In this document: one piece after another, positions 14,257-23,733 of the stretch | Layout: every line of letters starts with the position of its first letter | Numbering within the stretch: position 1 is the first letter of the stretch | DNA from: Spartobacteria bacterium | GTDB taxonomy: Bacteria; Verrucomicrobiota; Verrucomicrobiia; Chthoniobacterales; UBA10450 | DNA length: 64,000 nt | Direction: 5' to 3' | Assembly (NCBI GenBank): GCA_003134785.1 | Contig: PLCN01000003.1 | Span: 1-64,000 of the forward strand | The notes under the pieces: generated by a model | What the model saw: only the letters and a program-made list of their open reading frames with translations | What the model was told of the DNA's origin: nothing | Databases searched by the model: none | Program-made: the position numbers and the translations under genes

Positions 14257-15321
14257 ATGAAACGGATTCTCGCCGGGTCGATCGCAGCTCTCGTTGCCCT
14301 GTCTTTTTTAGCGGATCGCGGCGCCGCTGACACTGCCGCTGCGGTGCCGGGATCTAATGACGTGAAGGGCTACCTGCGCGGCACACTTACAAAAATGGTG
14401 CAGGCGTCGAACGAATTCGTCGCCAATGCCGCTGAGTATCAGAAATTGGTGGATGCGAACGGCGGCGATCCCGCGAAGGCTTTCGCGCAATCACCGGACG
14501 AAGTGACGAAACTGGTTGCGGTTCTGCGCGAGAATTACAAAGCGATGGATAGCTTCGGTTATGAAACCATCGAAGGCATCGTCGCCGGTGTGCCGAAGCT
14601 GTCGGACTTCGATGTTTATCTCGACGCCGGTGTGCCGCAAGATCAGGCGGGCAGCGGGACACCGGTCGCGCCGGTCATTCTCACCCTGCCTGACGGATCT
14701 AAAATCGATCGCGAAGGTTGCCTCTTCACTTATCTGATCGAGCCGATGCTCTGGGGCTCGAACAAGAAACTGGTCGTGCCGGTCGATCTCGATCATGACG
14801 GAAAAATCGGACCGCGCGAATCGCTCCCGCGCGCGGACATTCTGAGCGCCGTCGCCAAGGATGTGTGCGCCAAAATTCACGAGCTGAATGAAACGGCGAT
14901 CGCGTGGCAGCCATCCACCTCCGATTATTTTTCCGCCATCATCACCATGACGCCGACACTATCGGGCTATTTCGATGATTGGAAGGAATCGCGCTACGCA
15001 CCGGAAACTTCCGGAAAGTTCACTGCGATCAGCCGCGTCTCGGACATGCGCGGAATCATGTTCAGCGTGGCGGTCCTCTATGGCGCGGTTCACCCTCAGG
15101 TCGCGGCGAAAGATCTGGCGCTGGCGAATTCGATCCAGCGTGGTTTCGACGGCATTCTGGCGTTCATCGACCGCGTGGATCAGCGGGAGAAAAAAGCCGG
15201 CGCGGCCATGACGCCTCCGGAAGTGGATGAGCTTGGCGAACAAGCCAAGCAAAAGGCCGACAAGCTCGCGCCCCAGGTGGAGCAAGCCGCGGCCCTGCTC
15301 GATCTGACTTCCGGCGCATGA
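14257..15321 (+). CDS. Imelysin-family (M75) iron-uptake protein
   Basis: The product is 354 residues with a signal peptide (MKRILAGSIAALVALSFLAD) and an imelysin-like helical domain. Imelysins (EfeO/IrpA type) are periplasmic or surface proteins of iron uptake and do not act as peptidases in characterised cases. GPRESLPRADI and the repeated helical hairpins fit the family. Its stop overlaps the start of the FTR1 permease (ATGA at 15318), so the pair works together. ATG 14257 is preferred; ATG 14239 is possible and the frame back to 14083 would translate a repeat. Confidence 0.8.
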   Translation: MKRILAGSIAALVALSFLADRGAADTAAAVPGSNDVKGYLRGTLTKMVQASNEFVANAAEYQKLVDANGGDPAKAFAQSPDEVTKLVAVLRENYKAMDSFGYETIEGIVAGVPKLSDFDVYLDAGVPQDQAGSGTPVAPVILTLPDGSKIDREGCLFTYLIEPMLWGSNKKLVVPVDLDHDGKIGPRESLPRADILSAVAKDVCAKIHELNETAIAWQPSTSDYFSAIITMTPTLSGYFDDWKESRYAPETSGKFTAISRVSDMRGIMFSVAVLYGAVHPQVAAKDLALANSIQRGFDGILAFIDRVDQREKKAGAAMTPPEVDELGEQAKQKADKLAPQVEQAAALLDLTSGA

Positions 15322-17693
15322 AGTCACGCAGCGGTTGTATTCTGGCGGCGCTCGCCGCCACCTTTTTCTGCGCGCTAACAAAACCGGCCTGCGCCGATGT
15401 CGCGAGCACGTTCGACGCGACGCAAGCGCGAATCGAAGAGCTGTTGTTGGACTCGTTAGGCAACCGACTCGATGCGGAGGACTGGGCTGCGCTCGAACAA
15501 ACGGAAGCGAGCTTCGCCACGGCCTTGCAATCACCGGCCGCGAAAGCGTTGTGGACGAGCACGGTCGACTCGACGCGAGACGCGAAGACACGCGGCGCGA
15601 CCGGGCTGGCGGAAATCTGCGGAAAGTTCGCGGCGGTCATGCAACACGTCGCGGCTCTCGAGATGCTCGATCGCCAGCGCCACGGCGACATCGCGGGCGC
15701 GCAAGCCTGGCGCGCTATCATTGCCTTGCCGAAACACGGGAACGCAGTCGAAGGCGCGCTCGCGCTGCAACGGCTGGGAAGCAACAAACTGCATCAGGAC
15801 GCGGTGAGCGCTCTGCTCGCACGCGAATATGTTTCCTGGCAGGCGACGCGCGTGCGCGAAAGGCTCGATGGTCTCAAGCGCGCGGCGAGCGCCGGCCGGG
15901 CCAATGAAGAATTGGTCATCGCGCGCATCGCCGAAATTTCGACGCTGGCAAATTTTCCCGGCGACATCTGTGCCCTCGCGCAAGTGCCGGCGACCACGGC
16001 CCAAGGTCTGCCCGACTCGCAGCAACTGGTGACGCTCGCGACAAAATCGGATTGGCCGGCTTTCCTGCAAAAGTTCAGCGAGTGGCAGACGCGTTTGGAA
16101 TCCGAGCTGCCGAATCTTCTCACTGCCCAGGAGATCGAACGTCACGGCCGCCTCCTGGTGAAACTTGTGCGGCTGGTGCCGAAGGAATATCACAACGGCG
16201 TCCGGGATGGGCAGGTCGTGGTCCCGCTCGAATACCGCGAAGCGAAAGATTTCATCGTGCAGGCGCAGCAGCTGGTGAGCGAATTAAGCGGCGCGTGGCG
16301 GCAAACCAAAGCAGACGCCTTCGAGAAATATTCCGCGCCGCTGATCGCGAAGATGGAAGCGACCGAACGGCTCATCCTCGCCAAAGCGGAGCCGTCCGAG
16401 GTCGAGCATGCCGCGAAAGAAATCGAGGATATTCTCGTGAGCCGTTTCGGACTGAGCGTCCAGCGCGCGGGCTCCGGCAAAGGCGTGGTCGAAGAAGTTG
16501 CGCTCGAAGTCCGGACGGGATTGAAAAACTCGCTGGCCGCCGCGCAGGCCGGCCGATGGGACGAGGCGGAATCGCTGCGGGTCGATGCTTACACGACATT
16601 CGATACCGAGCTGGAAAAACGAGTGCTGCCGCGCGATCCGGAATTGGGTTTGCGCGCGGAACGAAGCTTTCTCGACGGCCAGGACGACCAGCCCGGGATC
16701 AAGGCCTTGTTCGATCAACGCAGGAAAGGGCCGGAACTCGAAGCTGCCTTTGCCCGGACGCTGACCGCCGTAGATCAATGCACCGCGCTGCTAAAAGTAA
16801 ATCTCTCGCCCGCGACGGTGATTTACACGGTGCTTTCCATTTCCGCGCGGGAAGGATTGGAAGCGGTGGTGGTTCTGGCCGCGCTGCTGGCTGGAATGCG
16901 CGGGATCGAACATCGCACGACGCGGCGCCGCATCGTCACGGGCGCATGGCTCGCGCTTGCCGCCACCGCGGTCACCTTTTGGATTTCGCGCACCGTGATT
17001 CAATCGCTCAGCCGTTACGGCGAGAAACTCGAGTCGGTGATTTCGGTGCTCGCGGTTCTCGTTCTGCTCATGGTGACCAACTGGGTCTTCCACAAAGTTT
17101 ATTGGGTCGGGTGGAATGCGAAGTTGCGGAAGCTGACCAAATCCGGCGAGGCCGGCGGCGAGTCTCGCCTGGAATGGTTTTCACTGGTCATGGTTGGGTT
17201 CCTCACGATTTACCGCGAAGGTTTTGAGACGACGCTCTTTCTGCAATCGCTTATTCTGGAGAGCGGAATGAAATGGGTGCTGATCGGCATCGGTTGTGGC
17301 GCGGTCATGGTCGCGGCGACCGGCTTTCTCATTTTCGTGATCGGCGCGCGGCTGCCGTATCGTAAGCTGCTGGTCTTTACCGGCATTCTTGTCGTCACCA
17401 TCCTGGTCACATTCCTCGGATCGACCGTCCGGCTTTTCCAAACGGTCGGCTGGCTTCCAATTCATCCGATACCCGGATTGCATCTGCCAACCTGGGCCGG
17501 CTTCTGGCTCGGAATCTACCCATCGGTGGAAGGCGTCGTCATTCCATTGCTGGGTTTCGCCTATGTGATCGGCGCGTGGCTTCTTGTGAAAGTGCAGGCG
17601 GCCCGCCGCGGAGCGCGCGCGATGGCGGCAGCGCGCCAGGCCGAATCGTTCCACGCGCATCCGGCGCTGGCGAAACGGCCGCCCACCATTTGA
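15318..17693 (+). CDS. FTR1-family iron permease with long periplasmic N-terminus
   Basis: The first ~490 residues are an exported helical region (signal peptide MKSRSGCILAALAATFFCAL) with several coiled stretches. The C-terminal ~280 residues are the FTR1 permease, with seven membrane segments and both REGLE-type motifs: SAREGLEAVVVLAALLAGMR near 510 and TIYREGFETTLFLQSLIL near 634. These Glu residues carry Fe3+ in Ftr1p/EfeU. The fused N-terminal domain plus the upstream imelysin suggest an EfeUO-like iron importer without the peroxidase EfeB. The 9-mer word lies at 15453-15461 (DSLGN). Confidence 0.92.
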   Translation: MKSRSGCILAALAATFFCALTKPACADVASTFDATQARIEELLLDSLGNRLDAEDWAALEQTEASFATALQSPAAKALWTSTVDSTRDAKTRGATGLAEICGKFAAVMQHVAALEMLDRQRHGDIAGAQAWRAIIALPKHGNAVEGALALQRLGSNKLHQDAVSALLAREYVSWQATRVRERLDGLKRAASAGRANEELVIARIAEISTLANFPGDICALAQVPATTAQGLPDSQQLVTLATKSDWPAFLQKFSEWQTRLESELPNLLTAQEIERHGRLLVKLVRLVPKEYHNGVRDGQVVVPLEYREAKDFIVQAQQLVSELSGAWRQTKADAFEKYSAPLIAKMEATERLILAKAEPSEVEHAAKEIEDILVSRFGLSVQRAGSGKGVVEEVALEVRTGLKNSLAAAQAGRWDEAESLRVDAYTTFDTELEKRVLPRDPELGLRAERSFLDGQDDQPGIKALFDQRRKGPELEAAFARTLTAVDQCTALLKVNLSPATVIYTVLSISAREGLEAVVVLAALLAGMRGIEHRTTRRRIVTGAWLALAATAVTFWISRTVIQSLSRYGEKLESVISVLAVLVLLMVTNWVFHKVYWVGWNAKLRKLTKSGEAGGESRLEWFSLVMVGFLTIYREGFETTLFLQSLILESGMKWVLIGIGCGAVMVAATGFLIFVIGARLPYRKLLVFTGILVVTILVTFLGSTVRLFQTVGWLPIHPIPGLHLPTWAGFWLGIYPSVEGVVIPLLGFAYVIGAWLLVKVQAARRGARAMAAARQAESFHAHPALAKRPPTI
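15453..15461 (+). repeat. TCGTTAGGC word
   Basis: In FTR1 as TCG-TTA-GGC (SLG). Confidence 0.9.
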
Positions 17694-17810
17694 TCCAGAA
17701 AGAATCTGAAACACGGCGGCGGTAACGAACGGGGGGCGCGTGTGCCGATTCAGCTAGCGAAGCCTTGTTTCCACATCGGGCATGATCCTAGCTCTCTTTC
17801 CCGCACGCCC

Positions 17811-19028
17811 ATGGATCGCGCCACCGTAGATGCACTTCTCACGGGAATGCTTCAAAGTAACGAAGGCGTTTCCGATCTTCTCTTTCTTGCAGGCAAACCA
17901 CCGCTGGTCGAGATTCACGGCCGGCTCCGCGATTTCCAAAACAACTCGCCCGGATCGGTCCTCACGCCGCTACAGATCGAAGAGCTGGCTGCGCATATCA
18001 TGAACGGAAGCGAGCGGCTCAAGATGGAATTTGCCGCCACCGGCTCCTGCGATTGCAGTTACGCGATTGAAAATCTCGCCCGTTTTCGCGTCAACATTTT
18101 CAAACAGAATGGCCGGCATGCGGTGGTCATGCGCAAACTGCAATCGGAGATCCCGACTCTCAAGAAACTCGGCCTGCCTCCGATCTTTCGCGAAATCGTC
18201 AAAGAAAAGAATGGAATCATTCTCGTCACCGGCGGCACCTGCACCGGCAAGACCACCACGTTGTCGGCGATGCTTTGCGAATTGAGTCACAGCCAGGAGA
18301 TCCACATCGTTACCCTGGAAGATCCGATCGAATTTTTCCATCCGCACGCGAAAGCCGCGATCAGCCAGCGCGAGCTGGGCAAGGATTTTCCGAACTTCGC
18401 GGATGGATTGCGCGCGGCTTTGCGCCAGGCGCCGAAAGCGATCCTGGTCGGTGAAATTCGCGACCGCGAGACGCTCGAGATCGCGATGACCGCCTCGGAG
18501 ACAGGCCACATTGTTTTCAGCACTCTGCACACGATCAACGCCGGCCAGACCATCAACCGGATCCTCGGCATGTTCGCGCGCGAGGAGGAACATCAACTTC
18601 GCCAGCGGCTTTCCGAAACGCTGCGCTATGTCATTAGCCAGCGGCTCGTAAACAAAATCGACGGCGGCCGGCTGCTCGTGACCGAAATCATGGGGAGCAG
18701 CCTGCGCACGCGCGAAACGATTGTTTACGGCGAATCAGAGAACAAATCGTTCCACGAAATCATCGAGGCAGGGTCGACTCTCGGCTGGCATAGCTTCGAT
18801 CAGTCGCTGGTCGAAGTATACAAGGCCGGAGTCGTGAGTGAAGAAACCGCGATGCTTTCCTGCACGAATAAAGGCAAGATGCGGCGAGACCTGGACTTGA
18901 TTCTACGGGGTCGCGGTGTAGCGAGTGCTCAGGCTGCTCCGTCCGGATTGAAATTAAATATCCCGGAACCGATTCGCATTATCGAAGTGGACGAGGCCGG
19001 CGTCCCTATTGCGATGTCGAAGCGCTAA
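17811..19028 (+). CDS. PilT/PilU-type twitching motility ATPase
   Basis: The 405-residue AAA+ secretion ATPase has Walker A GGTCTGKTTT (usually GPTGSGKSTT), the Asp box VTLEDPIEFF, Walker B ILVGEIRDRETLEIAM and the His box HIVFSTLHT. It would power retraction of a type IV pilus. ATG at 17811 (MDRATVDALLTGML) is preferred over GTG 17742, whose extra residues look unstructured. No other pilus gene is adjacent. The length and C-terminal extension (residues 360-405) fit PilT or PilU equally. Confidence 0.92.
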   Translation: MDRATVDALLTGMLQSNEGVSDLLFLAGKPPLVEIHGRLRDFQNNSPGSVLTPLQIEELAAHIMNGSERLKMEFAATGSCDCSYAIENLARFRVNIFKQNGRHAVVMRKLQSEIPTLKKLGLPPIFREIVKEKNGIILVTGGTCTGKTTTLSAMLCELSHSQEIHIVTLEDPIEFFHPHAKAAISQRELGKDFPNFADGLRAALRQAPKAILVGEIRDRETLEIAMTASETGHIVFSTLHTINAGQTINRILGMFAREEEHQLRQRLSETLRYVISQRLVNKIDGGRLLVTEIMGSSLRTRETIVYGESENKSFHEIIEAGSTLGWHSFDQSLVEVYKAGVVSEETAMLSCTNKGKMRRDLDLILRGRGVASAQAAPSGLKLNIPEPIRIIEVDEAGVPIAMSKR

Positions 19029-19097
19029 GAGAGCCCGCTCCAATAGCGCGCCAACATTCTGGTTGAACGACGCGCATTCTCTCCGACATCTTGGAAG

Positions 19098-22000
19098 ATG
19101 TCGCTCCGATCTCTTTTCATCCGCCTCGCATTCTTCCTCTTCCTCTGCCTCTTCCTTCCATCCGCAGCCCGCGCAGCCGATCCTACGCCGGCGCCCCCCG
19201 GCACTATCGACGAGAAACTTTTCCGTGGGATGCAATGGCGCCAGGTCGGTCCATTCCGCGGCGGCCGGGCCCTGGCGATCGAAGGCGTTCCAGGAGAACC
19301 GGGCACATACTATTTTGGCGCGGTCGCCGGCGGCGTTTGGAAAACGCTGGACGGCGGCGCGAATTGGGCGCCGCTTTTCGACAAGGAAACGATCTCCTCC
19401 ATCGGGGCGATCGCGGTGGCGCCATCGGATCACAATGTCGTATATGTCGGAACCGGCGAAGCTGCCGTTCGCGGCAATGTTTCCTACGGCACCGGTGTCT
19501 ATAAATCAGTCGACGCCGGAAAGACCTGGAAAAATATCGGGCTGAAAGACACGCGCTACATCGGCGCGCTCATCGTCGATCCGAAGAATGCCGACATCGT
19601 TATCGTCGCCGCGCTCGGACATATTTTCGGCCCCAACCAGGAGCGCGGAATTTTTCGCACCACGGACGGCGGCAAAACCTGGGCGAAAGTCTTGAGCAAA
19701 GATCAGGAGACCGGCGGGATCGACGTGGTCTTCGATCCGAACAATTCCAACATCGTCTTCGCGGCGCTGTGGCAGGCGCGACGGCAGCCGTGGTTTTTCT
19801 CCAGCGGTGGACCGGGCAGTGGTTTGTATCGATCGGAAGATGGCGGCGCGACCTGGAAACGGCTGGAGGGCCATGGGCTGCCGGAAGGAATTCTCGGGCG
19901 AATCGGCGTGTCGGTTTCCGGCGCGGACTCGAATCGAATCTACGCAATGATCGAAGCGAAGGAGGGCGGTCTCTATCGCTCGGAAGATGGCGGCATGAAG
20001 TGGGCGCGCGTGAATGAAGACGGCCGCTTTCGCCAGCGCGCCTGGTATTTCAGCAAGGTTTACGCGGACCCGAAAGCTCCGGATACGGTTTACGTTTTGA
20101 ACACCGGCTTGTTTCGTTCGGTGGATGGCGGGAAATCATTCACGCTTCTTCCCGCGCGCCACGGCGATCATCACGGGCTTTGGATCGACCCGCAAAATCC
20201 GCAGCGCATCGCGAACACGAATGACGGCGGCGCCTCCATTTCGAGCGACGGCGGAAAGACGTGGACGACGCAGAACAACCAGCCGACCGCGCAGTTCTAT
20301 CACGTCGCGGTTGATAACGCGTTTCCGTATCACATCTACGGTGCGCAACAGGACAGCTCGAATGTCGGGATCGCGAGCCGGACGGATTCCGGCGTGATCG
20401 GGCCGCAGGATTGGTTCCAGGCCGGTGGCGGCGAATGCGGTTTTGTCATTCCCGACCCGCGCGACTGGCACATCATTTATTCCAACAACGAAGGATATCT
20501 GACTCGCTACGATAGGAACAAAGAGCAGGCGAATGATGCGAGCGTCTGGCCGCTCGACAACTCCGGACATGGCGCGGCGGATCTGGTGCACCGATTCCAA
20601 TGGGTCTCGCCGCTGCTGCTTTCACCGCATAACCCGGACACGATCTACACGGCGGGCGAATGCGTTTTCAAATCGACCGATCAAGGAAACAGTTGGACGC
20701 AGATCAGCGGCGATCTGACTCGCAACGACAAGAGCAAGCAACAGCCGAGCGGCGGCCCGCTCACCAACGACATTACGTCGGTCGAATATTACGACGTGAT
20801 TTTTGCACTCGCGGAATCGCCCAAGCAAAAAGGAATGTTGTGGGCCGGGACCGATGACGGCCTGGTCCATGTGAGCACGGATGAAGGCCAGCATTGGACG
20901 AACGTTTCGCCGAAGATGCCGGAATGGAGCACGGTCGATCTGATCGAGCCATCACCGCATGATGCGAACACCGCGTATGTCGCGGTCGATCGGCACAAGC
21001 TCGATGATCTAAAGCCATACATTTTCAAGACCGCGGACGCGGGGAAAACTTGGAGCGCGATCACCACCGGCATTCCTGAAGGCGCGAACGTGCATGCCGT
21101 GCGCGAGGATCCGAAGCGGCGCGGATTGCTCTACGCCGGCACGGAGCTGGGCATGTTCGTTTCGTTCGACGACGGCGCGCATTGGCAACCGCTCCAGTTG
21201 AATCTGCCAATTTCGCCGATTCACGACCTGCTCGTGAAGGACGACGATCTTGTCGTCGCCACGCACGGGCGTTCGTTCTGGATTCTGGACGACATCACGC
21301 CGCTGCGTCAGGTCAACGCGCAATCGGCGCAGATGGACGCGATCCTTTATCAGCCGCAGACCGGGTTGCGTTTGCATTATCCGACCGAGTTCGACAAGCG
21401 GCAGCCAGTCGGAGAAAACCCGCCCGCCGGCGCGATCATCAATTATTTCCTGAAGACCGCGGCGAAAGATGAAGTGACTCTCGATATTCTCGACGCGCAG
21501 GGGAAACTCGTTCGCCATCTCTCGAGCAAGGAAAAGAAAGAGAACGATCAGCCGCCGGAATGGCCCGACCAGGTCGAAACGCCGCGGACGATTCCCGCGG
21601 CGGAAGGAATGAATCGCTTCGCGTGGGACCTGCATTACGACGATCCGATCCAGACGCCGGGCGCATTTTATTACGGTGAAGGTCCGCGTGGCCCGCTCGC
21701 GTTGCCCGGCGATTATCAAGTCAAGCTGACGGTGGCGGGCAAGAGCCAGACGGCGCCGTTGCATCTCGCGATCGATCCGCGAATCAAAGACGCCGAGGCG
21801 GCGCTGCCGAAGCAATTCGAACTAGCGTCGAAGATCTCGAACCGGATCGGCGAATTGCATCAGGCGGTCAATGAAATCCGCGACGTAAAAACGCAGATTC
21901 AGTCGCTCCATAAACAGTTCGGGACCGAGGACCGACTGAAGCCGGCTCTCACCGCGGCGGACGAGCTGGCCAAGAAAATGTCGGCGGTGGAAGAGCAATT

Positions 22001-22277
22001 GATTCAGGTGAACATGAAAGGTTCCGAGGGCAATCTCGCGTTTCCGAACATGCTCAACGAAGCGATCTACTCGCTTAGCCTAACGATCCAGGCGGCTGAC
22101 TACGGACCCACGCTGCCGCAATACGAAGTGTTTAAAATGTTGAGCGGACGGTTGGACGAACAGCTCAAGAAATGGGCGCAGCTCAAGACCGACGAAGTGC
22201 CGAAAATCGCGGCGCTGATCAAGCAGATGGACTTGCCCGCGATTTCCGTCGGCGGAAAACCTGGCCCGGGAAGATAA
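19098..22277 (+). CDS. Secreted sortilin/BNR-type beta-propeller protein
   Basis: The 1059-residue exported protein (signal peptide to about residue 27, AARAAD) has many BNR/Asp-box repeats of the form SxDGGxTW: KTLDGGANW, KSVDAGKTW, RTTDGGKTW, RSEDGGATW, KTADAGKTW and others. They span residues 40-720 as sortilin/Vps10-like propellers. A C-terminal beta-sandwich plus helical region follows (residues 760-1059). Such proteins are often called glycosyl hydrolases but the activity is unproven. The 9-mer word is at 22078-22086 (SLSLTI). Confidence 0.85.
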   Translation: MSLRSLFIRLAFFLFLCLFLPSAARAADPTPAPPGTIDEKLFRGMQWRQVGPFRGGRALAIEGVPGEPGTYYFGAVAGGVWKTLDGGANWAPLFDKETISSIGAIAVAPSDHNVVYVGTGEAAVRGNVSYGTGVYKSVDAGKTWKNIGLKDTRYIGALIVDPKNADIVIVAALGHIFGPNQERGIFRTTDGGKTWAKVLSKDQETGGIDVVFDPNNSNIVFAALWQARRQPWFFSSGGPGSGLYRSEDGGATWKRLEGHGLPEGILGRIGVSVSGADSNRIYAMIEAKEGGLYRSEDGGMKWARVNEDGRFRQRAWYFSKVYADPKAPDTVYVLNTGLFRSVDGGKSFTLLPARHGDHHGLWIDPQNPQRIANTNDGGASISSDGGKTWTTQNNQPTAQFYHVAVDNAFPYHIYGAQQDSSNVGIASRTDSGVIGPQDWFQAGGGECGFVIPDPRDWHIIYSNNEGYLTRYDRNKEQANDASVWPLDNSGHGAADLVHRFQWVSPLLLSPHNPDTIYTAGECVFKSTDQGNSWTQISGDLTRNDKSKQQPSGGPLTNDITSVEYYDVIFALAESPKQKGMLWAGTDDGLVHVSTDEGQHWTNVSPKMPEWSTVDLIEPSPHDANTAYVAVDRHKLDDLKPYIFKTADAGKTWSAITTGIPEGANVHAVREDPKRRGLLYAGTELGMFVSFDDGAHWQPLQLNLPISPIHDLLVKDDDLVVATHGRSFWILDDITPLRQVNAQSAQMDAILYQPQTGLRLHYPTEFDKRQPVGENPPAGAIINYFLKTAAKDEVTLDILDAQGKLVRHLSSKEKKENDQPPEWPDQVETPRTIPAAEGMNRFAWDLHYDDPIQTPGAFYYGEGPRGPLALPGDYQVKLTVAGKSQTAPLHLAIDPRIKDAEAALPKQFELASKISNRIGELHQAVNEIRDVKTQIQSLHKQFGTEDRLKPALTAADELAKKMSAVEEQLIQVNMKGSEGNLAFPNMLNEAIYSLSLTIQAADYGPTLPQYEVFKMLSGRLDEQLKKWAQLKTDEVPKIAALIKQMDLPAISVGGKPGPGR
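22078..22086 (-). repeat. TCGTTAGGC word
   Basis: In the propeller gene as AGC-CTA-ACG-A (SLT). Confidence 0.9.
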
Positions 22278-22292
22278 GAGGGCGATCGCGAA

Positions 22293-22694
22293 CTACGTCT
22301 TATCGACGCTGTACTTGCCCGGTCCGACGAAGAGAAGTCCGGCCAGGACAAAGCACATTTCGATTGAAGGCAGCACGACACGAAAGCCGGTTCCCTTGTA
22401 GACCGAGATCGCGTGACACACAGCGAGGATCAGGACGAGCAGAATGCCGATCCGAAAGAGCAGCCCGAAGATTATCAGCACTCCCCCGACGCAGCCGAGC
22501 AGCGAGCCGATGAATCCCAAAATTTGAGCGTGGGAATGCAAACCGAAATGTCCCGCGCCGGCGCCGAAATGCGCCCACGCCTTGGGACCGCCGATCAATA
22601 TCGGCGCGGTGTAAAGAATGAAGAGCAGCCCGATGCTGACTCGAATGAGAAGTAACCCAGCTTCACGATATTTCGCCAGGAAGGCCAAACGCAT
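22293..22694 (-). CDS. DoxX family membrane protein
   Basis: The 133-residue protein has four membrane helices (GLLLIRVSIGLLFILYTAPI; ILGFIGSLLGCVGGVLIIFG; ILLVLILAVCHAIS; MCFVLAGLLFVGPG) in the DoxX arrangement. Family members are quinone-linked or stress-associated membrane proteins of mostly unknown activity. It converges on the end of the propeller gene with only 15 bases between. The start at 22694 is supported by the charged N-terminus MRLAFLAKYREAG. Confidence 0.85.
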   Translation of the reverse strand: MRLAFLAKYREAGLLLIRVSIGLLFILYTAPILIGGPKAWAHFGAGAGHFGLHSHAQILGFIGSLLGCVGGVLIIFGLLFRIGILLVLILAVCHAISVYKGTGFRVVLPSIEMCFVLAGLLFVGPGKYSVDKT

Positions 22695-22812
22695 GGCGCG
22701 ACAATGAATCGATCGATCTCACAACGCAAACAAACTCCCAAGGAGCGGCGCTCTCCCGCGCCTAAGAGTTTCCGTTTCCATTGCGTGCGCAGCCGTCGCA
22801 TAGTTTTCCGCA

Positions 22813-23733
22813 ATGGAACCGCCGGGAACTGACGCAGCCGACGAACTTCTCCGCACTTACACGGAGAGCGGCGGAATAAATTACCTCGATGCCGCGGCGA
22901 TGTTGCCGTCGCGGCCCGCGATCGAATCGGCGTGCGTGGATTTGATGAGCCTGATGTTTCCTGGTTTTCACGGAGAAGCGCTGTTCGATTCCAGCGATCT
23001 GCCCGACGTGACCAGAAGCCGGATCAAGAGCTTGCATACGCGGATGAAGCCGGAAATCGCCAAGAGCTTCGCTTCACTCCCACGCGACGAGGCCGATCAG
23101 AAGGCGGAAGAAATCCTGACCTGGTTCATGGCGCAACTGGGACCGCTGCGGAAAGTTCTTTGGACAGACGTCGACGCGGCTTACGAAGGCGACCCGGCCG
23201 CGGCGAGTTACGAAGAGGTCATTGTGTCGTATCCCGGAGTGGAAGCGATCGCGATCCAGCGCATGGCCCATCTTCTTTATGAAAAGGAGGTGCCGTTGAT
23301 CCCGCGCCTCATGACGGAATGGGCCCATACGAGCACCGGCATCGACATTCATCCCGGCGCCAGGATCGGCTCACATTTTTTTATCGATCACGGCACCGGC
23401 GTGGTGATTGGGGAGACGTGCGAGATCGGCTCGCACGTGAAGTTGTATCACGGGGTCACGCTCGGGGCACGCAGCTTTCAGCGAGACGAGCAGGGACACA
23501 TTCGCAAAGGTGGCAAGCGGCATCCGAACGTGGAAGATTATGTGACAATTTATCCAAACTCGACCGTGCTCGGCGGCTCAACTGTAGTCGGCGCGCGGAG
23601 CACCATCGGCGGAAATGTTTTTCTAACCCAGAGCGTGCCGCCCGATTCGCTGGTTTATTATGAAGCGGAGCACATGAGGGTCGTCCCGAAACATTCCCAC
23701 GCCCAGGCGGCCCGCGATTTTCTTTCGGAATGA
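22813..23733 (+). CDS. cysE: Serine O-acetyltransferase (EpsC type)
   Basis: The 306-residue enzyme converts serine and acetyl-CoA to O-acetylserine for cysteine synthesis. The left-handed beta-helix hexapeptides run from IDIHPGARIGSHFFIDHGTG through VIGETCEIGSHVKLYHGVTL to VVGARSTIGGNVF. His residues of the DHGTG and YHGVT motifs line the active site. The long N-terminal domain is of the EpsC/plant-like type. Its TGA overlaps the ATG of the cysteine desulfurase at 23730, which links sulfur assimilation to sulfur mobilisation. Confidence 0.95.
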   Translation: MEPPGTDAADELLRTYTESGGINYLDAAAMLPSRPAIESACVDLMSLMFPGFHGEALFDSSDLPDVTRSRIKSLHTRMKPEIAKSFASLPRDEADQKAEEILTWFMAQLGPLRKVLWTDVDAAYEGDPAAASYEEVIVSYPGVEAIAIQRMAHLLYEKEVPLIPRLMTEWAHTSTGIDIHPGARIGSHFFIDHGTGVVIGETCEIGSHVKLYHGVTLGARSFQRDEQGHIRKGGKRHPNVEDYVTIYPNSTVLGGSTVVGARSTIGGNVFLTQSVPPDSLVYYEAEHMRVVPKHSHAQAARDFLSE

